Below are positions 7,577-16,800 of a stretch of DNA of 64,000 nt, in pieces; the stretch's first letter is position 1; every line of letters begins with the position of its first letter. The notes under the pieces were generated by a model, which had not been told where the DNA came from, did not search any database, and saw only the letters and a program-made list of their open reading frames with translations. Origin of the DNA: Paenibacillus arenilitoris (GTDB lineage Bacteria; Bacillota; Bacilli; Paenibacillales; Paenibacillaceae); contig NZ_JACXIY010000007.1 of assembly GCF_014705655.1 (NCBI RefSeq), positions 1 to 64,000 on the forward strand, written 5' to 3'. The position numbers were made by a program, and so were the translations under genes.

Positions 7577-8878
7577 TTAATGACCCGAAGCTTCGACGTC
7601 GTTCGAGAGACGCGTCACTTCAAACAGCTTGAACAGCAGGCTGAGCACAATGGCGACCACGGTCGCGAGCGCCATGCCGGTAAGAGAGAAGTCGCCGATC
7701 GTCAGCTTCACGCCGCTGAGGCCGGTGACGAGAACGACGGTCGTCAGGAACAGGTTCGTCGGCTTGCCGTAGTCGACTTTGGATTCTACGAGCATCCGCA
7801 GGCCGGAAGCGGCGATGACGCCGAACAGCAGCAGCGATACGCCGCCCATGACCGGCCCCGGTATGCCGGAGATGAGCGCGGAAAATTTGCCCGAGAAGGA
7901 AAGCACGATCGCAATGACCGCCGCGCCTCCGATGACGAAGGTGGAGTATACCTTCGTGATGGCCAGAACGCCGATGTTCTCGCCGTAGGTCGTGTTCGGC
8001 GTCGAGCCGACGAAGCCGGACAGGATCGTCGAGATGCCGTTGCCGAGCATGGAGCGGTGGAGGCCGGGATCCTTGGACAAATCCTTCTCGACGATATTGC
8101 CCGTTACGACCAGATGCCCGATATGCTCGGCGATGACGACGAGGGCGGCCGGCGCGATGGCGATGATCGCGGTCAGCTCGAACCAAGGAAAGGTGAAGGT
8201 CGGCAGCTGTACGAAGCCAACCTTGCCTACGCCGCTGAAGTCGGTCAAGCCCATGACATAAGCGAGCACATACCCGGACACGATCCCGAACAGGATCGGG
8301 ATAATGCGCATGAAGCCGCGGAAGAGGACGGAGCCGAGCACGGTTATGGCAAGGGTGGCCGTCGACAGCGTGACGATCTTCGGATCCATCGACCATGTCG
8401 CGGGATCCGCGTCCTGCGGCGCGATCCACCCCGACATTCTGGCGGCTACCGGAATGAGCTCGAGGCCGATGATGGCGACGATGGCGCCCATGGCCGCGGG
8501 CGGGAATACGACGTTGATCCAGCCCGTGCCGGCTGCCTGAATGATGATGGCGACGATCGTGAAGATGACGCCGGCCGCGATGAATCCGCCGAGCGCCGCG
8601 GCATAGCTTCCGCCTCCCGCGGCCTGATCGCCGATAACGGCGCCCGCGGGAGCGAGGAAGGCGAAGCTGGAACCCAGGTAAGCGGGGATTTTTCCTTTGC
8701 AGATCCATAAATAAAGCAGCGTGCCGATTCCGTTCATGAGCAGGCAGATCGCCGGATCGACGCCGAGGATGTTGGGCACGAGCACCGTTGAGCCGAACAT
8801 GGCGAACAGATGCTGCAGGCTGAGCATGATGCTTGCTCCGATTGGAGGTCTGTCGAGAACCCCGATTGCTTTTTTCAT
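7577..8878 (-). CDS. uraA: Uracil permease, NCS2/UraA family
   Basis: This 433-residue membrane protein should bring uracil in with protons. Strong UraA-type signatures are present: HLFAMFGSTVLVPNILG near the N-terminus, AEHIGHLVVTGNIVEKDL in the middle and NTTYGENIGVLAITKV after it. The Glu residues of AEHIGH and YGENIG correspond to the pair that binds uracil in E. coli UraA. Hydrophobicity fits 14 membrane segments. AAGGAGCGC stands before the ATG. It is monocistronic and not next to other pyrimidine genes. I did not find a clear PyrR-type attenuator in its 5' region. A xanthine-type specificity is unlikely given these motifs. Confidence 0.92.
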   Translation of the reverse strand: MKKAIGVLDRPPIGASIMLSLQHLFAMFGSTVLVPNILGVDPAICLLMNGIGTLLYLWICKGKIPAYLGSSFAFLAPAGAVIGDQAAGGGSYAAALGGFIAAGVIFTIVAIIIQAAGTGWINVVFPPAAMGAIVAIIGLELIPVAARMSGWIAPQDADPATWSMDPKIVTLSTATLAITVLGSVLFRGFMRIIPILFGIVSGYVLAYVMGLTDFSGVGKVGFVQLPTFTFPWFELTAIIAIAPAALVVIAEHIGHLVVTGNIVEKDLSKDPGLHRSMLGNGISTILSGFVGSTPNTTYGENIGVLAITKVYSTFVIGGAAVIAIVLSFSGKFSALISGIPGPVMGGVSLLLFGVIAASGLRMLVESKVDYGKPTNLFLTTVVLVTGLSGVKLTIGDFSLTGMALATVVAIVLSLLFKLFEVTRLSNDVEASGH

Positions 8879-9187
8879 TGATGACGCGCTCCTTCGATGA
8901 TGTAGGTTGTCTATGTAAGCCCTTGTCGATTCTAACGACTAAACGCCCGGTTTGCAAGCATTTTCTTGCAGGAAGAAGAAGCAAAAGTGCGGACCATGGA
9001 CGAATCGATTAGGGATGAAAGGTAGTGTCCGCATTGGAACTTCGGGTTACGCGCGGTCGATACGCCGGGCAGCATCGGCGCGAGCGGTTCGGTCTTCGGC
9101 TCGGCCTTATTGGTGATTAAAGCGTTTAAAGCGCCCTCGGTTGGGAGAATATAGTATAACCAGCTGTGCGGGGAGGAGAAACAAAGC
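8879..9187. other. Intergenic region between divergent uracil permease and gerAB genes
   Basis: I see no credible gene here. A minus-strand ORF over 8932-9198 lacks a ribosome site and family features. GGGGAGGAGAA at 9170-9180 is the ribosome site of the next gene. No clear promoter pair stands out. Confidence 0.5.
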
Positions 9188-10282
9188 TTGCTTTCCAATG
9201 AAAAAATATCTGGCGCTCAAATCAGCTTGCTGTTTTTTACCTTCATCGTTTCAACCCTCATCTTGTCCGTTCCTGGAATCATGGTGTCCTTCGCCAAACA
9301 AAATGCATGGATGTCCATTATTCCCGCTTCGCTTACGGGAATTGTCAATATCTATGTGATGACCGCTCTGGCGAGGCGTTACCCCGGTCAGTCGATCATG
9401 CAGTACGCGACCGCGATTTGCGGGAAATGGGCGGGCAAGCTTGTCGGGTTTTATTGCACTTACTATTTGTTTTTCTTTATTTCAAGCACCGTAAACGAAC
9501 ATGCCGGATTTCTGAACACCAATCTCCTGCTGTATACGCCTCCGCTCGTATTGATGGCAACCATGCTGTTGCTTTGCGGCTTTGCCGTACTCGCCGGCGT
9601 TGAAACGATCGGCAGATGCAATGAGGTCATCGTGCTCATCGTCCTGGTGCTTCTTATTCCGATTTTCATCTTTTCGCTCCGGGATGCGGATCCCGCCAGA
9701 TTGACCCCAATGCTCGGGGAGGGACTCGTTCCGGTCATACGGGGATCGGTCGTTCCATCCGCCTGGATGAGCCAGTTTTATTTTTTGGGATGGTTTCTGC
9801 CGCACTTGAAAGAGAAGCCGGAGAAGGTCCGCAAAAAATTGCTGGCTGCGCTCGGCGGCATCGTCGCCCTGATCATGGTGGTCGACTTGCTGGGGATTAT
9901 GGTTTTCGGTCCGATTACCCCAAGGATGAAGTTCGCTTTTTTGGACGTCATTAAATATACCAGTATCATCGGACCTTTGGAAAGACTGGAAGCGATCGCC
10001 GTTACAATCTGGATACTGGGCATTTTCGTTAAAATTTCAATGCTGCTCTATATGTTCTGCATAAGCGCAACCCAGCTTTTCGGGGCGAAAAACTACCGGA
10101 AATCCGTCCTGCCGATCACAGTGCTGTCCGCTGTCGGTTCTGTTTGGATTTTCAAAAATGCCGCGGAATTCGAAGCCTGGATTACATTCACATTTCCGAT
10201 TCTGGCTCTCTTTACGCAAAGCCTGCTGCCGCTGCTGCTGCTTGCCGTAGCTGTGATCAAAGCAAAAATCGTGAAGCATTAA
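9188..10282 (+). CDS. Spore germination protein, GerAB/GerKB family
   Basis: This 364-residue protein has about ten membrane segments and belongs to the GerAB family, the amino-acid-permease-like subunit that binds germinants in the spore inner membrane. Visible family features are EKISGAQISLLFFTFIVST at the N-terminus, the early PG pair (VPGIMVSFAKQNAW) and the long hydrophobic segments. It starts at TTG with GGGGAGGAGAA 7 nt upstream; the nearby ATG is in another frame. Oddly, it is alone on the plus strand, while the A and C partners lie on the opposite strand and converge on it, overlapping 4 nt with the small gene at their end. Confidence 0.9.
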   Translation: MLSNEKISGAQISLLFFTFIVSTLILSVPGIMVSFAKQNAWMSIIPASLTGIVNIYVMTALARRYPGQSIMQYATAICGKWAGKLVGFYCTYYLFFFISSTVNEHAGFLNTNLLLYTPPLVLMATMLLLCGFAVLAGVETIGRCNEVIVLIVLVLLIPIFIFSLRDADPARLTPMLGEGLVPVIRGSVVPSAWMSQFYFLGWFLPHLKEKPEKVRKKLLAALGGIVALIMVVDLLGIMVFGPITPRMKFAFLDVIKYTSIIGPLERLEAIAVTIWILGIFVKISMLLYMFCISATQLFGAKNYRKSVLPITVLSAVGSVWIFKNAAEFEAWITFTFPILALFTQSLLPLLLLAVAVIKAKIVKH

Positions 10283-10512
10283 CGGGACAAAACCGATTTT
10301 CCAATCGATTCGAATACGATTTTGTACGGGAGGACAAAGGTCGGCACTTTCACGTCCGCGATCAGCAGCGCTCCTACGATGGCGGAGACGGTCATGGATA
10401 ACGCATAGATGCATGCCTCCCGTTTCTCGTTCCCGTTCCATAAGCGACGGGTTTGAATGAAAGCGAGAGCGCCGAGACAGAGGATATATACAGCCGGGAC
10501 GATGATCATCAC
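10279..10512 (-). CDS. Small two-helix membrane protein of the germination locus
   Basis: This 77-residue protein has two hydrophobic segments (about 1-19 and 36-60) around a short charged loop (RRLWNGNEKREAC). It overlaps the 3' end of the gerAC-like gene by 4 nt (translational coupling), so it is the last gene of the gerAA-gerAC operon. Its own stop overlaps the stop of gerAB on the other strand by 4 nt. Small membrane proteins are known as fourth subunits (GerD-like or 2-TM 'D' proteins) of some germinant receptors. That role is inferred from position and topology. Confidence 0.75.
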   Translation of the reverse strand: MMIIVPAVYILCLGALAFIQTRRLWNGNEKREACIYALSMTVSAIVGALLIADVKVPTFVLPYKIVFESIGKSVLSR

Positions 10513-11690
10513 TTCACGATCTCCTTATCCTTCAATTGAAGCGAGGGCCCGATCGCCCCGGTATTTTGAATGGAGAGATTCACCGTTACGGAAATTTCAG
10601 CGTCCGCAAAGTGCCTGTCCCACTGTTTCGCAACCGTGCGCCACTTCTTGGGGTTATCCCTTTGCAATTGCTGGCCGAAGCCGACGATATCCGTTTTGTA
10701 CTGGGTTTGAATTTTGCGCAAAAACGCATCCATATCCTGCTTGATCCGATTTTCGAGCGCCTTTTTAATAATCTCGAGATTGTTCGAGTCGGTTACGTCA
10801 AGAGAGGAATTGTTCTCAAACATATTCCCGTTTGCTTTCAGGCCGACATGAAATTTCAGCGGATCACTTGCGGCAACGGTTTTGATTTTAAATTTGCCGG
10901 AGGTGAGGATAAAACCGACATTTCCTTTGCCGCCCGGCAGGTCGGCAACGATTTTATCCGTCCTCTTGTTTTTCTTGAACCAAAGATATTGGTGCGTCTC
11001 CGTATTATTCAAAAAACCGACCAATTTACTCGATTTGAATATGGCCGTTCCGTTTATGCGAAACAGCTTTTCATTGCCTTTTTTGCCCGACTTGCGAATG
11101 AGCGCCGGCTCCAACACTCCGGTCGTCGGGTACAATCCCTCGCTTGCCGACGCAATGAAAAAATCGCGCAGCGTGACGACCGTTCCTTCTCCGAGAAGCA
11201 ATTCCATTTCCTTCAACCCTTCGGAGGGAGCAAGCTCATAGGGATATTCGACGCGAAGCAGATCCTCCGCTTTCATCCCTTTGACGACCAGCACATACGT
11301 TTTCAATCGGTTTCGCGGATTGCGGCTGAATGTATCCAAAATATCATTGAGGCCTTTCCTGGCCATATCTTCTCCGATCAGGATAACACTGCGGTGCGAA
11401 AAAAATAACGTTCTGGACATTTTCTGCTGAAGCTTTTGATCAAGATCAATCCCGTTTTTTCCAACCGCTGAAATGAGAAAGAACTTCTCCGTTTCTTTCG
11501 AGGCTCCCCCTGACGTTTGAGAGGAAGGGGCGGGTACGGCGATTTGAATCGTTGCCTTTATTTGGCCGTTGTCCGCCAGATCCAGCCCGGTCCCCATGAC
11601 CAAGCCTATGTCATTGATTTCCTCGCGATCCCAGCAGCCGGTATTGATCAGCAGAACAAGCAGCATCCCGATCGTTATCCCCCACTTCAA
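10509..11690 (-). CDS. Spore germination lipoprotein, GerAC/GerKC family
   Basis: This 393-residue lipoprotein is the C subunit of a GerA-type germinant receptor. The signal peptide ends in INTGC, with C19 as the lipid site, followed by the highly conserved WDREEINDIG. The C-terminal half has the expected mixed alpha/beta receptor fold, with a run of charged helices around ALENRIKQDMDAFLRKIQ. Its start is adjacent to the stop of the gerAA gene (coordinates 11690/11691), so the two are coupled. The usual gerAB between them is absent and lies on the other strand. Length is normal for the family. Confidence 0.92.
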   Translation of the reverse strand: MKWGITIGMLLVLLINTGCWDREEINDIGLVMGTGLDLADNGQIKATIQIAVPAPSSQTSGGASKETEKFFLISAVGKNGIDLDQKLQQKMSRTLFFSHRSVILIGEDMARKGLNDILDTFSRNPRNRLKTYVLVVKGMKAEDLLRVEYPYELAPSEGLKEMELLLGEGTVVTLRDFFIASASEGLYPTTGVLEPALIRKSGKKGNEKLFRINGTAIFKSSKLVGFLNNTETHQYLWFKKNKRTDKIVADLPGGKGNVGFILTSGKFKIKTVAASDPLKFHVGLKANGNMFENNSSLDVTDSNNLEIIKKALENRIKQDMDAFLRKIQTQYKTDIVGFGQQLQRDNPKKWRTVAKQWDRHFADAEISVTVNLSIQNTGAIGPSLQLKDKEIVK

Positions 11691-13244
11691 CTACTCTCCT
11701 CCTCCGTCCTGCAGCTGCGCCTTTACCCCGCTTTCGCGAGAGGGGGCGGATAAGCCGCGGCCATTCTTTCTGGGTGCGCGAGTCCAAACATCCTTCACGG
11801 CTCTGAGCGAAAAGGGGGCTATCGGCGTAAAGTAAGGAACCCCGAACGATTTCAAATGAACGACATAGAGCAAAATGCCCATAAAACCGAGCGCGATTCC
11901 GTATAAGCCAAGCGATCCCGCCAAGAGAATGATCGGAAACCGCAGCAATCGGACGCCGTTGGCATAAGTAAATCGCGGAATGAGAAGGGCCGCAATGCCG
12001 GTAGTCGATACGACGATAACGATGGGCGTCGAAATAAGGCCCGCCTGCACCGCCGCCTGCCCGATGACAAGTCCGCCGACGATGCTTACCGTCTGTCCGA
12101 TCGTCTTCGGCAATCGGACGCCCGCCTCCCGCAACGCTTCGAACATAATTTCCATTAACAAAGCTTCAATCATGACCGGGAACGGCACGGGCTCCCGGGC
12201 GGAAGCGATGCTCAGCAGCAAGCTGGTCGGTATCATTTCCTGATGGAAAGACGTTACCGCAACGAAGAAGGAAGGAGCGAAAATGGCGATGAACAAAAAG
12301 ATAAACCTTATCCACCTTGTGAACGTGGCAACAGGGTAGCGAAGATTGTAGTCTTCGCTTGCCTGCAAACCGGTCCAGAACGTAACGGGCACGACCAGAA
12401 CGAAGGGAGTATTATCGACCAGAACGGCGACTCTGCCTTCAAGCAAGCTCCCCGCAACGGCGTCCGGCCTCTCCGTTGCCAGCACAAGAGGAAAAATAGG
12501 GAATGGATCGTCAACGATCAATTCCTCGAGAGCACCGGTTTCCAATATGCCGTCGATTTGGATGGAAGCGATTTTCTTTCGCAGCTGATCAACGACGGAA
12601 TCGTCGGCAAGTCCGTCGATATAGGCAACGAGCACCTTTGTTTCCGTCAAATCGCCTATGGCGAATGCTTCCATCTTCAGACGCGGGGTACGAATATAAT
12701 GGCGGAGTAGCCCGACATTGACGGGCAGTCTTTCGATGAAGCCTTCCCTGGACCCCCGGATCACAGGTTCCGATGCGGGTTCGTCGATGGATCTTTTGAG
12801 CATGCCGCCCACCGCAAAACAAACGGCGCGATCCTCGCCGTCGGTGAATACGGCAGCATAACCGCGAAGAATAAGTCGGATAATTTCCGCCCATTTCGAC
12901 GTTACGACCTTTTTGGCGGCCGGCATCGATTCGTCTTCATAGGCTTCCGTTTCTACGGCAAACCTTTCCCGTTGATCTGTCGAAAGCGGTATAACGATCT
13001 GCTCTCTCACCTTCGGTTCGTCTGCCAAAGTTCCTAAATAAGCAATGAGAAGCTTGGGCTTATCGACTTGGTCTTGATTACGAATAATGCGGCATACCAA
13101 GTCCGAGCACCTTTGAAAAGCCTGCTCGATGATGGTTTTATTTTGATTGATGTCATCCGAGAGCGCTTTCTCCGCGTATTCGCTAACTGGATCGTCAAAA
13201 GCGGTAGTATTGCCGGTCAGCCCTTTTCGCAGCCGCGTCGTCAT
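11691..13244 (-). CDS. Spore germination protein, GerAA/GerKA family
   Basis: The 517-residue A subunit of a GerA-type receptor has an N-terminal soluble domain (about 1-270) with conserved FIERLPVNVGLLRHYI and VAYIDGLADDSVVDQLRKK, then about five membrane segments (from about 300) with the family motifs FHQEMIPTSLLLSIASARE and PFPVMIEALLMEIMFEALRE. The cytoplasmic tail is basic. GGAGG precedes the ATG by 9 nt. The operon runs gerAA, gerAC, small membrane protein. Expression in the forespore is expected from the family; a weak sigma-G-like promoter is noted upstream. Confidence 0.93.
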   Translation of the reverse strand: MTTRLRKGLTGNTTAFDDPVSEYAEKALSDDINQNKTIIEQAFQRCSDLVCRIIRNQDQVDKPKLLIAYLGTLADEPKVREQIVIPLSTDQRERFAVETEAYEDESMPAAKKVVTSKWAEIIRLILRGYAAVFTDGEDRAVCFAVGGMLKRSIDEPASEPVIRGSREGFIERLPVNVGLLRHYIRTPRLKMEAFAIGDLTETKVLVAYIDGLADDSVVDQLRKKIASIQIDGILETGALEELIVDDPFPIFPLVLATERPDAVAGSLLEGRVAVLVDNTPFVLVVPVTFWTGLQASEDYNLRYPVATFTRWIRFIFLFIAIFAPSFFVAVTSFHQEMIPTSLLLSIASAREPVPFPVMIEALLMEIMFEALREAGVRLPKTIGQTVSIVGGLVIGQAAVQAGLISTPIVIVVSTTGIAALLIPRFTYANGVRLLRFPIILLAGSLGLYGIALGFMGILLYVVHLKSFGVPYFTPIAPFSLRAVKDVWTRAPRKNGRGLSAPSRESGVKAQLQDGGGE

Positions 13245-13283
13245 TGCAGAAGTCCTCCAACAATCAACTTTTATTGGTTCTAC

Positions 13284-13313
13284 TAGATTTCCTTGGAAAT
13301 CCGGAAATTATTC
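13284..13313 (-). promoter_or_regulatory. Possible sigma-G-type promoter for the gerAA operon
   Basis: Reading the minus strand, GAATA (13313-13309) and AAATCTA (13290-13284) are 18 bp apart. This partly fits the sigma-G pattern (HATR, 17-18 bp, CATNHTA) with two mismatches in the -10 box. It lies 40 nt before the start codon. Known receptors of this family use sigma-G. Confidence 0.3.
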
Positions 13314-13329
13314 GCGTCAGGGTAAGAGC

Positions 13330-13361
13330 AAAAATAAGCCGAATCCTTCGTCGGATTCGGC
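13330..13361 (-). terminator. Minus-strand terminator upstream of gerAA
   Basis: GCCGAATCC (13338-13346) pairs with GGATTCGGC (13353-13361). On the minus strand it is followed by TTATTTTTGC. It would stop transcripts coming from the right, from the gene relic at 13428-13800, before they reach gerAA. Confidence 0.75.
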
Positions 13362-13427
13362 ATCGTTGGAATAAAGTATTAGGATCGACAAAAACATCAG
13401 CATCCGGCACGATCTTACCATAAACGT

Positions 13428-13800
13428 TTACGGTACATCGATATCAACGACACATACATTCGTAACGCCTTCTGCAATCAAATAGAAGCGAGTTTGAAGT
13501 ATCTTTTCAGGCGAATGCGATACTGGGTGTAATTAGTGTCGGGAGGCAAGGCGCTTTCCGCGTAAACCCTCAGCCTGCACATAAAATCGTCGTATTAGGT
13601 GCCGGTCCGATCTGACTTTCAGCTCTATATTTTCTGCAATGTCAAATTTCTTTATCGAACCCTCTTTTGAGCATAGTAACGACCGGAAAGGAAATAGCAT
13701 TAAAGTTCGTTGTTTTGGAGTACGAATCGTAACATTTTTGGCTGGTTTGCCGGTCGTATCCCCCTTTACACTTATGGAAGTAAGCGCTTTACATTTCATA
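13428..13800 (-). pseudogene. Possible relic of a minus-strand gene
   Basis: This stretch lies in the 574 bp gap between gerAA and the GH-D gene. One minus frame from an ATG at about 13799 runs to a stop at 13533 with protein-like text (GSIKKFDIAENIELKVRSD). A different minus frame just downstream ends FYLIAEGVTNVCVVDIDVP with its stop at 13428, and a clear minus-strand terminator follows 70 bp later. The frames do not join, as if one or more frameshifts broke a gene. No good ribosome site supports either part. I do not recognise the family; it may be noncoding. Confidence 0.3.
13778..13794. promoter_or_regulatory. LacI/CcpA-like palindromic operator before the secreted GH-D gene
   Basis: GTAAGCGCTTTAC (13780-13792) has the perfect core AAGCGCTT with a central CG, as in LacI-family sites. 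It is one inserted base away from a symmetric catabolite-response element. It lies about 27 bp before the start codon at 13819, where a bound protein would block expression. Confidence 0.45.
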
Positions 13801-13818
13801 AGCTCATGAAGGAGGAAC

Positions 13819-16800
13819 ATGATGGCTAGTTCATGGAAGTACGGCAAAGGCCTGTTTATCATGCTGGCGATGCTGCTTCTGCTGCAGACGGCGGCATACG
13901 GATCCGCGGCGTTCGCCGAAGGACAAGCGGAGTCGCAAAGCGACGTCTATTCGTTTGAAGCGGAGGCTTCCGTTAACACACTGAGCGGCAAAGCCGCGGT
14001 CAAAAGCTGCGATCCCGCCGCCGGCTGCTCGGGCAATCAGCTCGTCGGCGACCTGTGGGGCGGCTCTTCGCTTCAGTTCAATGCGGTGAACGTGCCCGCC
14101 GCCGGCGTGTACGTCATGAAGGTGCACTATATTTCGGGCGACCCGAGACCGATGGCGGTCAGCGTGAATGGCGGAGCGGGCGACCATTACGATCTGCCGA
14201 AGACGGCGAATTGGAATACGCTCGGCACGTACGAGATCGAGCTGGAGCTGGGGCAAGGCGACAATACGATCAAGCTCGACGACGAGGGCGGGTATTCGCC
14301 GGATATCGATAAGATCGAGCTGCGCCTCTCGGACGGCGGTACGGATCCGGGCGAGCCGGGCGAAGGACAAGCGTACGAAGCGGAGGCAGCGGCGAATTCC
14401 ATGACGGGCAACGCAGCGGTCAAGGCGTGCCAGCCGGCTACGGGCTGCTCCGGCGGCAAGAAGGTAGGCGACCTGTGGGGCGGCTCCACGCTCCGATTCC
14501 ATGACGTCACCGTGCCTGCCGCAGGCATCTACACGATGAAGCTGTCGTACATTTCCGGCGACCCCCGCCCGGTCGCGATCCGGGTAAACGACGGGGAAGC
14601 GGAGACGTATACGCCGCCTCAGACGGCGAACTGGGACACGCTTGGCGAGTACGGCATCGAGCTGGAGCTGCGGCAGGGCAGCAACGCGATTTCATTCGAC
14701 GATAACGGGGGCTGGTCGCCGGATATCGATAAAATCGAAATTATCGCCGCCAAGCCGCCGGAAGACGATTCGGGCAACGTCGATCAGATCGGCAAGATCG
14801 GCGATAAGCTCGATTCCGCCAAGTTCGGCTCGATTACGGTAGCCGAGCACGAGAAGGGGCTTACCGTTTCGAACGGCAAATACAAAATTACCTATAATAC
14901 GGAAATCGGGCTTGCCGCCTACGATTGGAACGGCAAGACGGTCGTTAAGGGCATTTACGCCAGCGTCCAGCTGGACGGCAAGCAGCTCGACAGCCGCAAA
15001 TACGAGGAGCGCGTCTTCACGCTCGGCAGCGTGGAGCGGGTGAAGGACGGGCATGGCAAAGGCGTGAAGGTGACGATCGCGAACAAGCAGTCCGGCCTGC
15101 CGATCATGAAGCAAATTTACCATATTTACGACGGCTTGCCTTATTTCCTCGTGAGCCAGCAGGTCGAGAGCGATTCGGTCATCGGCTCGAACGATATGGC
15201 GCCGCTCGTCTTGAACGCGAAGGGCGGCATCGATATCGGCAGCCATTCGGATAACCGCGTGCTCATCGCGCCGTTCGACAACGACATGTGGTCGAGGTAT
15301 CAGGCGCGCACGATCAATACGAGCCTGAACAACAACAATTACGTCAGCTCGGAGCTGACGGCCATCTACGACAACGGCAGCCGGAAGGGACTCGTCATCG
15401 GCTCCGTGACGCATGATACGTGGAAAACGGGCATTTATTGGAGCGGCTCGGACGACCGCCTGAACAAGCTGAAAGTATACGGCGGCTTCTCGTCGGCGAC
15501 GTCGACGCACGATACGATTCCGCACGGCATCGTGACGGGCAAGACGCTCTCGTCCCCTCAAATTATGGTCGGCTACTACGACGATTACCGCGACGGCCTG
15601 GAAGGCTTCGGCATGGCGAATGCGGCAGTCGCGCCGCCGCTTGCGTTCGGGAAGGGCGTTCCGAAAGGGGTGCCGGTCGGCTGGAACAGCTGGGGCGCTT
15701 ACGACAGCGGGCTCAGCTACGACAAGGTCGTGGACGTGTCGAACTTCTTCAAGACGAATTTGCAGAAAGCGTCCTTCAATAACAAAGGCAACGTGTACAT
15801 CAACATGGACTCGTATTGGGACAACCTTACCGAGCGGCAGCTGAAGGACGCGGTGTCCGTCATTCGCAAGAACGGGCAAAAAGCGGGCATTTACTACGGG
15901 CCGTTCGTTTATTGGGGAGACAATATGGAGCAGCCGGTTGAGGGAACGAACGGCGTGTATACGTACGGAGACATTATTTTACGGGACAACGACGGCAATC
16001 CGCTGCCGAAGGTGGACGGCGCCTACGCGGTCGATCCGACGCATCCCGGCTCGAAGCAGCGCGTCGAATATTACTTCAAGCGGTTCCTCGACTACGGCTT
16101 CGAGTACATCAAGATCGACTTCCTGAGCCACGGCTCGTTCGAGGGCAAGCATTACGATCCGAACGCGGAGACGGGCATCGAAGCCTACAACCAAGGGATG
16201 GCTCATATCAACAAGGTGCTTGGCGGCAAAATGTTCATCAGCGCGTCGATCGCGCCGTTGTTCCCGAGCCAGTACGCGCATGCGAGACGCATCTCCTGCG
16301 ACATCGACGGCACGCTCGGACGAACGGAGTACCAGTTGAACAATTTGACGTACGGCTGGTGGCAGAACGGAACGATCTATCCGTACACCGATCCGGATTA
16401 TATGACGCTGGCGAAGGGCGGTTCCCTGGCCGCGGCGCAAACGCGGGTCAACTCCGCCGTCATTTCCGGCACCGTGTTTCTGAATTCCGATAACGTAAGC
16501 GATCCTGTAGCTCAGGATTATATGAAGAAGCTGCTTACGAACAAGCAGGTGAACGCGGTCGCGCTGAAGGGCGAGGCGTTCCGGCCGGTCGAAGGCAACA
16601 CGGGAACGGCCGCCGCGGACGTATTCGTACTGAAGGACAAGAAAGACTATTACTTGGCCGTCTTCAACTATACGTTCGATGCCGCGACGAAAACCGTCGA
16701 CCTCGCGCGGGCTGGCATTTTGGGCGCTTCCGAAGTGACGGTCACCAATTTGTGGACGAATAAGCCGGTCAAAGCCAAAGAGCAATTGACGGTTAGTTTG

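Noticed and set aside
7574..8984. Long frames on both strands over the uracil permease gene
   Set aside because: Only the 433-codon minus frame has transporter motifs and a ribosome site. The others are Arg/Asp-rich mirror frames.
8932..9198. Minus-strand ORF between the uracil permease and gerAB genes
   Set aside because: No ribosome site, no recognisable family, and it overlaps the ribosome site of gerAB on the other strand.
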